Shown here piece by piece: positions 7,516-11,754 of a stretch of 11,754 bases of DNA. A program made the position numbers and the translations under genes. A model generated the notes under the pieces. The model saw nothing but the letters and a program-made list of their open reading frames with translations. It had not been told where the DNA came from and made no database searches. The DNA comes from Oscillospiraceae bacterium (GTDB lineage: Bacteria; Bacillota; Clostridia; Oscillospirales; Oscillospiraceae), in assembly GCA_031288675.1 (NCBI GenBank), contig JAITQY010000057.1, positions 1 through 11,754 of the forward strand, given 5' to 3'. The first letter of the stretch is position 1, and each line of letters begins with the position of its first letter.

Positions 7516-8259
7516 TCAAGCCGCGTTATGCCAGACATTCTGAACATCGTCGTTGTCTTCAAGCATATCAAGAAGCTTTTGCAGCTTTCCGAAAGTTTCT
7601 TCGTCTATTTCGACTGTGTTTTTCGGAAGCATTTCAATTTGCGCTTCCGCAAATTTATAGCCTTTAGAATCAAGCGCTTCGCGTACCGAACCAAGATCAT
7701 CGGGTTCTGTGATCATCTCAAACGCGTCGAATGTATCTCCGTCGTCGTTAGTTAACTCAGTAACCCCGAAATCACCGCACCCTGCGTCCATTGCCGCTTC
7801 CATAACCTGCTCTTCGTCAAGCCCTTCCGACGCAACGCGTAACACGCCTTTACGTTCAAAGTTCCAGCTTACGCTTCCCTGTGCGCCAAGCGCTCCTCCG
7901 CTTTTGTCAAACGCGTGTCTCATCTCTGAAGCTGTGCGGTTCTTGTTATCCGTCATTGTTTCCACGATAACAGCAACTCCTCCAGGACCATAACCCTCGT
8001 ACGCTCCGGTTTCAAAGTTTGACGCATCGGAACTTGCCGACGCCTTATCTATAACGCGTTTAATGTTATCGTTGGGAATATTGCTTGCCCGCGCTTTAGC
8101 TATTACGTCACGTAACTTGCTGTTGCTTGCCGGATTTCCGCCGCCCTCTTTAACGGCAACGATAATCTCACGGGAGATTTTAGTAAAAACTTTGGCGCGC
8201 TGAGCGTCCGTTTTGCCCTTTTTCTCGCGTATATTATTCCATTTGGAGTGACCGCTCAT
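7516..8259 (-). CDS. yebC: YebC/PmpR family protein (TACO1 relative)
   Basis: The 247-aa protein starts at the Met of MSGHSKWNNIREKKGK, the family's hallmark opening. The frame extends 13 codons further upstream, but the perfect AAGGAGGA at 8266-8273, 6 nt ahead, fixes ATG 8259. Other signatures are NIPNDNIKRVI, GYGPGGVAVIVE, NRTASEMRHAF and GALGAQGSVSWNFERKG. The length is normal. The family was long annotated as transcriptional regulators; more recent work on YebC and mitochondrial TACO1 supports a role in translation, easing ribosome stalling at proline-rich stretches. Its place at the end of an IF3-L35-L20 transcript fits a translation role. It begins 2 nt after the ferredoxin stop, so the two are coupled. 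Confidence 0.95.
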   Translation of the reverse strand: MSGHSKWNNIREKKGKTDAQRAKVFTKISREIIVAVKEGGGNPASNSKLRDVIAKARASNIPNDNIKRVIDKASASSDASNFETGAYEGYGPGGVAVIVETMTDNKNRTASEMRHAFDKSGGALGAQGSVSWNFERKGVLRVASEGLDEEQVMEAAMDAGCGDFGVTELTNDDGDTFDAFEMITEPDDLGSVREALDSKGYKFAEAQIEMLPKNTVEIDEETFGKLQKLLDMLEDNDDVQNVWHNAA

Positions 8260-8261
8260 CG

Positions 8262-8648
8262 TTAGTCCTCCTTGATGTATAAAAGCTCCATCGGACAAGC
8301 TTTAACGCATATTCCGCAAGCGATACACTTAGTAGCCGGATTTCCTTCAGTCTTAACAACAACCCCGAAAGGACACTCTGTAACGCAGATACCGCATCCT
8401 TTACACTTTTTCTTATCAATCATATAAACGCCCTTAGCGTTTTGCGTAATCGCTTCTTCCGGACAGGATCGCGCGCATTTGCCGCACTGAATGCAGACAT
8501 TAGGACGGACAACGCCGTCCTTTTTACGCACGATTTGTACACAGCTAAGCGACGGGTCAAGCGATTTATAAAACGCTTGAGAGCAAGCTACCTCACACCC
8601 GGAGCAGCTCATACAAGCTACTTCTTTTTTTGCGTCAAGCCTTTTCAT
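8262..8648 (-). CDS. Polyferredoxin-like 4Fe-4S electron-transfer protein (CooF/HydN/DmsB-like N-terminus)
   Basis: The 128-aa soluble protein has 17 Cys. Four ferredoxin-type groups are visible: C12-C15-C18-C22, C52-C55-C58-C62, C82-C85-C88-C92 and C108-C111-C114-C118, with C36 extra. The opening CMSCSGCEVACSQAF resembles the electron-transfer subunits CooF, HydN and DmsB, while the other three groups are plain CxxCxxCxxxCP ferredoxin motifs. Up to four 4Fe-4S clusters could be bound. No oxidoreductase partner is encoded in the window, so the redox partner is unknown. The gene starts 2 nt after the rplT stop and ends 2 nt before yebC, so it is embedded in the ribosomal-protein operon. Its own ribosome binding site (GGGAG about 14 nt upstream) is poorly spaced, which suggests translational coupling to rplT. 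Confidence 0.9.
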   Translation of the reverse strand: MKRLDAKKEVACMSCSGCEVACSQAFYKSLDPSLSCVQIVRKKDGVVRPNVCIQCGKCARSCPEEAITQNAKGVYMIDKKKCKGCGICVTECPFGVVVKTEGNPATKCIACGICVKACPMELLYIKED

Positions 8649-8650
8649 CG

Positions 8651-9007
8651 TTAGTTCAGCGCTCCCTTTGCTTTTTCAACTAATGCTGCAAATGATGCGG
8701 AATCGTGAATCGCAAGCTCCGAAAGCATTTTACGGTTCATATCAATTCCGGCAAGTTTAAGTCCATGAATAAACTTAGAGTAATTCAGCCCCAGCGGCTT
8801 TACAGCCGCGCTGATACGTGTGATCCACAGCTTACGAAAGTCACGCTTTTTTGCCTTACGTCCTATATAGGCATAGCGCAGGGATTTCATCACCTGCTGA
8901 TTAGCCATCTTGAATAGCTTTGATTTCGCTCCCCAGTAGCCTTTGGCTAATCCTATTATTTTTTTGCGGCGTTTGCGCGTCATCATCGCGCCTTTAATGC
9001 GAGCCAT
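8651..9007 (-). CDS. rplT: 50S ribosomal protein L20
   Basis: The 118-aa basic protein has the full L20 pattern: MARIKGAMMTRKRRKKII, LAKGYWGAKSKLF, YAYIGRKAKKRDFRKLWITRI, GLNYSKFIHGL and a C-terminal ELAIHDSASFAALV. The length is typical. L20 binds 23S rRNA early in 50S assembly and, in Firmicutes, represses its own operon by binding the infC leader. The start is fixed by family alignment and by an in-frame TAA four codons upstream. No ribosome binding site lies in the 20 nt before ATG 9007; the nearest good one (AAAGGAG, 9058-9064) is 50 nt away, which is odd for a highly expressed gene. Confidence 0.98.
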   Translation of the reverse strand: MARIKGAMMTRKRRKKIIGLAKGYWGAKSKLFKMANQQVMKSLRYAYIGRKAKKRDFRKLWITRISAAVKPLGLNYSKFIHGLKLAGIDMNRKMLSELAIHDSASFAALVEKAKGALN

Positions 9008-9094
9008 AGTATTTAATTAACAACAGACAACCGAAAACATCAATTGCCGATTGTATTCTCCTTTCAAATTTGTCTTAGGTCAGCAAGCAAAAAC
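9008..9094 (-). promoter_or_regulatory. rpmI-rplT spacer with distant ribosome binding site and hairpin
   Basis: This 87-nt spacer is long for this gene pair. AAAGGAG (9064-9058) is followed by ACAATCG (9054-9048) and CGGTTGT (9033-9027), which can form a 7-bp stem with one G-U and a 14-nt loop. A nine-codon reading frame with TTG-ATG and two Cys codons (9043-9017) lies between the AAAGGAG and the rplT ATG. It may control rplT translation or be the remnant of an insertion between ribosome binding site and gene. Confidence 0.4.
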
Positions 9095-9298
9095 TTACTT
9101 GTACGGAATCAGTTGCTTAATTGCAATCGCGTTTGTTGCATCCGTATATACTCCGGCGCGTAAACCGCGTTTACGTTTTGAGCTTTTCTTAGTTAGGATA
9201 TGTGATTTATTGGCATGAGCGCGTTTGATTTTGCCTGATTTAGTAAGCTTAAAACGCTTTTTAGCCCCGCTATGCGTTTTGGTTTTTATCTTGGGCAT
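9095..9298 (-). CDS. rpmI: 50S ribosomal protein L35
   Basis: The 67-aa very basic protein matches L35 from end to end: MPKIKTKTHSGAKKRFKLT, GKIKRAHANKSHIL and KSSKRKRGLR. The ribosome binding site GAGGGAGG (9307-9314) is 8 nt upstream and lies inside the end of infC. The first 29 nt of rpmI overlap the infC 3' end in another frame, so translation of the two is probably linked. Confidence 0.97.
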   Translation of the reverse strand: MPKIKTKTHSGAKKRFKLTKSGKIKRAHANKSHILTKKSSKRKRGLRAGVYTDATNAIAIKQLIPYK

Positions 9299-9833
9299 TT
9301 TTATTGCCTCCCTCTTGTTGTTTTGTTTTGGGCGACAGAACCATAATCATTTGACGTCCGTCAAGTTTTGCATCCGCCGTTACGGAAGCAATGTCATTAC
9401 AGGAATCTGCGAATTTCTTCATAAGTTCGCGACCGATGTCGGTATGCGCCATTTCACGCCCCCGGAAACGAATCGAAACCTTTACGCGGTCACTGTCGCC
9501 CAGAAAGTTGCGCGCAGATTTAAGTTTCGTTTCAAAGTCGTGTACTCCAATCCCCGGAGATAACCGAACCTCTTTGGTCTCAGCAATGTGCTGGTTCTTT
9601 TTGATTTCTTTATCTTTCTTGCTTTGCTCAAAGCGGAACTTACCGTAGTCCATCAGTTTACATACAGGCGGAACGGCGTTTGCTTGTACCTTGACAAGGT
9701 CAAGGTCACGGTTAGCGGCAATCTCAAGAGCCGCCTTAACAGGCATTATGCCTAATTGTTCACCGGTTTCAGAAACAACGCGAACTTCGCGGTCCCTAAT
9801 CTCACGGTTGATTTGGTATACGATAGCGCTGAT
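9270..9833 (-). CDS. infC: Translation initiation factor IF-3, probable ATC start
   Basis: The first in-frame ATG (9746) would give a 158-aa protein lacking the N-terminus, yet the codons upstream read QINREIRDREVRVV...GEQLGI, the normal IF3 N-domain. No ATG, GTG or TTG exists between the upstream in-frame TGA and that point. The first ATC (9833-9831) sits 10 nt after AAAGGAG (9850-9844) and gives 187 aa, the expected size. infC is known to start at AUU in E. coli and B. subtilis, allowing IF3 to reject its own start codon and autoregulate; ATC fits this. The N-domain spans about 1-85; the C-domain (about 90-168) includes VRLSPGIGVHDFETK and VKVSIRFRGREM. The last ~20 residues form a polar tail encoded over the rpmI start. 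Confidence 0.93.
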   Translation of the reverse strand: MSAIVYQINREIRDREVRVVSETGEQLGIMPVKAALEIAANRDLDLVKVQANAVPPVCKLMDYGKFRFEQSKKDKEIKKNQHIAETKEVRLSPGIGVHDFETKLKSARNFLGDSDRVKVSIRFRGREMAHTDIGRELMKKFADSCNDIASVTADAKLDGRQMIMVLSPKTKQQEGGNKNAQDKNQNA

Positions 9834-10005
9834 ACAGTATCAACTCCTTTTAATATTGTAAGCGTAAACATAAAAAATACTGGCTTGCAGCTAATGCGCG
9901 CCAGTCAACAACCCGTAATCTGTGGGTAAAACCACAAGATATACTGAATTTATTGACCTGATTGCTAATCGCTGCAGGCGGGAACAATCTGTTCCGCTTC
10001 TTTGT
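9834..10005 (-). promoter_or_regulatory. infC-rpmI-rplT leader RNA (L20-type autoregulatory leader)
   Basis: About 170 nt lie between the predicted transcription start and infC. As - strand RNA it contains a hairpin at 9997-9978 (6-bp GGAACA/UGUUCC stem plus two more pairs across a bulge), a UGUGG/CCACA hairpin at 9936-9921, and a terminator at 9905-9871. UGCAGC (9976-9971) is exactly complementary to GCUGCA (9891-9886) inside the terminator stem, so a long-range antiterminator is possible. AUUAGC occurs twice, next to each of these segments. In B. subtilis this operon is controlled by L20-dependent attenuation in the leader, and the architecture here fits. I infer the family from position and structure; a covariance-model search was not possible. 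Confidence 0.72.
9871..9905 (-). terminator. Attenuator-type intrinsic terminator in the infC leader
   Basis: As - strand RNA, ACUGGC (9905-9900) pairs with GCCAGU (9884-9879), with an inner GCA/UGC stem. AUUUUUUAU follows directly (U6 at 9877-9872). The terminator lies 38 nt before the infC start, so it would end transcripts before the coding region unless the stem is blocked. Confidence 0.7.
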
Positions 10006-10011
10006 AAATGC

Positions 10012-10040
10012 AGTATAACACTTCCTTTGCCGTTTGTCAA
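10012..10040 (-). promoter_or_regulatory. Strong sigma-A promoter for the infC operon, with A-tract UP-like element
   Basis: A consensus TTGACA (10040-10035), a 17-nt spacer and TATACT (10017-10012) lie on the - strand. Directly upstream (about 10041-10062) are A-tracts (AAAAATTAAAAAAAATTT) that look like an UP element. Transcription should start near 10005. This fits the high expression expected of a ribosomal-protein operon. Confidence 0.85.
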
Positions 10041-10060
10041 GAAATTTTTTTTAATTTTTA

Positions 10061-10090
10061 TGAACACTTTTCATACGACCTGCGTAGTAT
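10061..10090 (+). promoter_or_regulatory. Possible weak promoter for the right-hand small-gene array
   Basis: TGAACA (10061-10066), an 18-nt spacer and TAGTAT (10085-10090) each match four of six consensus bases. It is divergent from the infC promoter, and its -10 lies within the palindromic region at 10071-10092. It is the best candidate I see, but weak. Confidence 0.3.
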
Positions 10091-10110
10091 GACGCGAGAT
10101 GAATCATCTC
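10071..10110. promoter_or_regulatory. Two adjacent palindromes ahead of the small-gene array, possible operators
   Basis: The first is TCATAC (10071-10076) and GTATGA (10087-10092), with 8 of 11 positions symmetric over 22 bp. The second is GAGATGA (10096-10102), central A, TCATCTC (10104-10110), a perfect 15-bp palindrome. Both lie between the divergent promoters and the first ribosome binding site (10122). Operator use is inference; they could also fold in RNA. Confidence 0.45.
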
Positions 10111-10137
10111 ACTTCATTTTTAGGAGGTTACATAACA

Positions 10138-10254
10138 ATGGAATCCATCATTACCACAGTGCAGACGGAGTCAATCAGAAGCTTCAAAGAATCTGCCTGT
10201 ATCCACACACGCAAGATATACGATTCTTGCAAAGATAAAGAACAATCACGTTAA
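10138..10254 (+). CDS. 38-aa small protein with Clostridia-type CIHTRKIYDSC motif
   Basis: The start ATG is 10 nt after a perfect AGGAGG (10122-10127), which strongly supports translation. The protein is polar, with no signal or TM segment. Residues 21-31 read CIHTRKIYDSC, followed by KDKE. From memory, a motif of the form C-[IV]-H-T-x-K-I-[YF]-D-S-C-x-x-K-[DE]-C opens larger uncharacterised Clostridia proteins. Here the protein ends (QSR) where the next Cys would be expected, and no continuation is visible in other frames. It is therefore a short or truncated form. Function unknown. It is the first gene of the array. Confidence 0.7.
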   Translation: MESIITTVQTESIRSFKESACIHTRKIYDSCKDKEQSR

Positions 10255-10277
10255 AAGATTAAAAGGAGATTACAACA

Positions 10278-10688
10278 ATGGCAAAGTACGAAATCACCCA
10301 CGCCTGCGGACACACCGAAACGGTAGAGTTATTCGGCAAAGGCACACAGCGCGAATATATCATATCGCGCAAAGAAAAAGAATTATGCCCCGCTTGCGCG
10401 GCGATTGCGGCGCAGGAAAAGGCTAAAGACGCGGGACTTCCGGCACTGACCGGAAGTAACAAGCAGATTAGCTGGGCTACATCAATTCGCGCTGAATACG
10501 TCAGCAAATTCGACGCTCTCCGCGCACGGAGCGTTGAAGCGGGCGAAGATTGCGCCCAAGCAGACGAATTACACGCAAAAGTTATCGCCCAAACCTCCGC
10601 CAGCTGGTGGATTGACCGTCGCGGAACAAGCACACTCAACCTGCTCCGCGAAGCGGGCGGGCTGAAACAGTCCGTAACCGTAAATTAA
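10278..10688 (+). CDS. Zinc-ribbon-like hypothetical protein
   Basis: The 136-aa protein starts 9 nt after AAAAGGAG (10261-10268). The N-terminal HACGH...CPAC provides a likely zinc site from C10, H12, C37 and C40 around a short beta-hairpin. The rest is helical, with the stretch LPALTGSNKQISWATSIRAEY (about 54-74) and a C-terminal SASWWID (about 108-113). I recognise the style from uncharacterised accessory proteins of gut Clostridia, but no function is known to me. The gene lies 23 nt after the 38-aa gene and is probably co-transcribed with it. Nucleic-acid binding is possible, given the zinc site, but unproven. Confidence 0.85.
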   Translation: MAKYEITHACGHTETVELFGKGTQREYIISRKEKELCPACAAIAAQEKAKDAGLPALTGSNKQISWATSIRAEYVSKFDALRARSVEAGEDCAQADELHAKVIAQTSASWWIDRRGTSTLNLLREAGGLKQSVTVN

Positions 10689-10708
10689 ATAATTTATAAA
10701 CAACAAAT

Positions 10709-10727
10709 GGGGCGGTGTTACCCCCCC
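10709..10727 (+). repeat. Intergenic GC-rich hairpin, copy 1 (imperfect)
   Basis: GGGG and CCCC arms plus an inner GGT/ACC pair flank one C-C mismatch. It is followed by AACAAAAAATTT, so it lacks a T-tract. It shares the lead-in AACAACA and the core GGGGCGG with the hairpin at 10958-10978. It lies between the 136-aa and 63-aa genes. Confidence 0.55.
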
Positions 10728-10757
10728 CAACAAAAAATTTAAGGAGGTACACACAAA

Positions 10758-10949
10758 ATGTATACAGAACATTATGACAACGGAGACATTCGCGTAACGT
10801 TTACGAAAAAAGAAAGCTACTGGGATTTTCTTGAGGTAGCAAAATTTACACAGATGATATGGGCGGTTAGGATATGGGACAAGGGCGAATATCACCGTGC
10901 CGCCGATTTCCCCGCAACGCTCGAAGAGTATTACAAAATAGCTAAGTAA
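10758..10949 (+). CDS. 63-aa hypothetical protein
   Basis: The start is backed by a perfect AAGGAGG (10741-10747), 10 nt upstream. The protein is rich in aromatic residues (Tyr, Trp, Phe) and charged residues, with no TM segment, signal or Cys. I recognise no family. It lies between the two GC-rich intergenic hairpins. Confidence 0.75.
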   Translation: MYTEHYDNGDIRVTFTKKESYWDFLEVAKFTQMIWAVRIWDKGEYHRAADFPATLEEYYKIAK

Positions 10950-10957
10950 CAACACAA

Positions 10958-10978
10958 CGGGGCGGACAACCCGCCCCG
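10958..10978 (+). repeat. Intergenic GC-rich hairpin, copy 2 (perfect 8-bp stem)
   Basis: CGGGGCGG (10958-10965), loop ACAAC and CCGCCCCG (10971-10978). No T-tract follows; instead the next ribosome binding site (10984-10991) comes almost at once. It could be a processing or mRNA-stability element setting the level of individual array genes, or part of a mobile-element signature. Confidence 0.65.
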
Positions 10979-10999
10979 AAAAGAAAAGGAGAAAGAGCA

Positions 11000-11539
11000 A
11001 TGATAGTAACGAGCAGAGAGCAAGCGTGGGAAGAGGTCAACAAAATATTCCCGACCGATTATGAGAAAGACGAGGGTTCAAGCCAGAGCGCGGGCTACCC
11101 AATCTACCGCCATCATTCCCTCAATTACTATAACCGCATATGCGATTTGGGCAATCGGCTTGAAGTGTTGACAGGTGAATACGGCGAGAATGTGACTAAC
11201 ATTTGGATTGAAACGCCTCAACCTAATATGAAAGCCGCCCTCGCAAATATTGAAGCGGACATCTACAACACACTCGGCGCGGTCGTCAAATTTGAGGAAG
11301 TGCGGACGGCAAACGGCTACACGATCTATGGAACGCAGGATTTGAGCAAGCTGACGGGCATACTCGGCGGGGTGCTTATCAAAAAGGTTTGGCTGAAAGC
11401 TTGCGTCAACGAGAAACCCCTCAACGACGGAACATATTGGTGGACAATTGACTGGCGTTTTGAATTCGCTAACGGTTCTAACGGAAACGAATTTTTGAAA
11501 ATTTGGACGAACGAAGACGGCGACATCGTCGCTAAATGA
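11000..11539 (+). CDS. 179-aa hypothetical protein
   Basis: ATG 11000 follows AAAAGGAG (10984-10991) by 8 nt. The protein is soluble and acidic, opening MIVTSREQAWEEVNKIFPTD, with a central part containing ICDLGNRLEVLTGEYGENVTNIWIE and an aromatic C-terminal part (TYWWTIDWRFEFANG). I see no catalytic motif. The opening style is one I associate with uncharacterised accessory proteins of gut Clostridia; no function is known to me. It is the fourth gene of the array. Confidence 0.82.
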   Translation: MIVTSREQAWEEVNKIFPTDYEKDEGSSQSAGYPIYRHHSLNYYNRICDLGNRLEVLTGEYGENVTNIWIETPQPNMKAALANIEADIYNTLGAVVKFEEVRTANGYTIYGTQDLSKLTGILGGVLIKKVWLKACVNEKPLNDGTYWWTIDWRFEFANGSNGNEFLKIWTNEDGDIVAK

Positions 11540-11559
11540 TAACCGAAAGGAGAATTGCA

Positions 11560-11754
11560 ATGAAAATATCATTAGATTGCGAAATTGAAACAGCAAAAAT
11601 GCTACTAAAGGAGCTTAAAAATTCCGTCGTGAGAGCTACGGTTGGCGGCGTTGCCGACCGCGAAGCGTTGACACGGATAATTGAAAACTTAGAAGTAATG
11701 GACGGCGGCGAGTGGGACGAACTTGCCGCCGAGGCAGAAAGCTCCGGCATAGAC
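11560..11754 (+). CDS. Hypothetical protein, 3' partial (at least 65 aa)
   Basis: ATG 11560 is 7 nt after AAAGGAG (11546-11552), and the frame stays open to the window edge. The visible residues are acidic and helical (KISLDCEIETAKMLLKELK at the start), with no TM segment. It continues the same-strand array 20 nt after the preceding stop. Family and full length cannot be judged. Confidence 0.7.
   Translation, partial: MKISLDCEIETAKMLLKELKNSVVRATVGGVADREALTRIIENLEVMDGGEWDELAAEAESSGID

Noticed and set aside
10008..10238. 76-aa + strand frame starting in the infC promoter
   Set aside because: It spans the infC promoter and A-tracts and overlaps the 38-aa gene, which has a perfect ribosome binding site in another frame.
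10569..11000. 143-aa - strand frame
   Set aside because: It runs antisense across two + strand genes and an intergenic hairpin, without a ribosome binding site or domain.
11078..11596. 172-aa - strand frame
   Set aside because: It is antisense to the 179-aa gene, which has a good ribosome binding site and fits the same-strand array.

Overview
The window looks like a chromosomal segment of a Firmicute, most likely a gut-type Clostridia member. The evidence is strong AGGAGG-type ribosome binding sites, the infC-rpmI-rplT order behind a long leader with an attenuator-like terminator, YebC, and copper-amine-oxidase-like stalk domains. A tiny protein also carries a Cys-rich motif that I associate with Clostridia. 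No rRNA, tRNA, CRISPR array, transposase or integrase was found.

Layout. (1) Positions 2-1153, + strand: the 3' part of an AT-rich gene for a zinc-ribbon plus nucleoside 2-deoxyribosyltransferase/TIR-like protein; its N-terminus lies left of the window. (2) Positions 1209-5462, + strand: a compact five-gene operon with an alpha/beta hydrolase, a one-TM protein, a short MutS-family ATPase, a MazG-like pyrophosphohydrolase and a second one-TM protein. (3) Positions 5496-6317, - strand: a secreted CAP/SCP-domain protein with a strange Asp/Tyr/Cys-rich tail and its own extended -10 promoter. (4) Positions 6447-10040, - strand: the translation operon infC-rpmI-rplT, followed by a polyferredoxin and yebC. 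An exported stalk-domain protein, whose second domain looks like a dead polysaccharide deacetylase, follows behind a hairpin. The operon starts from a near-consensus promoter (TTGACA-N17-TATACT) and a roughly 170-nt leader containing a terminator hairpin, as expected for L20 autoregulation. infC appears to start at a rare ATC codon, which adds about 29 residues to the protein predicted from the first ATG. (5) Positions 10138-11754, + strand, divergent from infC: an array of small genes of unknown function (38, 136, 63, 179 and at least 65 aa). Each has a strong ribosome binding site, and two related GC-rich hairpins lie between genes. This has the look of accessory or mobile-element cargo.

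How the genes fit together. IF3, L35 and L20 form one regulated translation unit, and YebC at its far end fits because YebC proteins are linked to translation. The polyferredoxin between rplT and yebC is tightly packed, so it should be co-expressed. The 1209-5462 operon mixes hydrolase, nucleotide-hydrolase, MutS-like and membrane-anchored functions, and I see no known pathway in it. The best places to look for undescribed biology are the edge-truncated transferase-like gene, the dead-deacetylase protein, the CAP protein tail and the small-gene array at the right edge.
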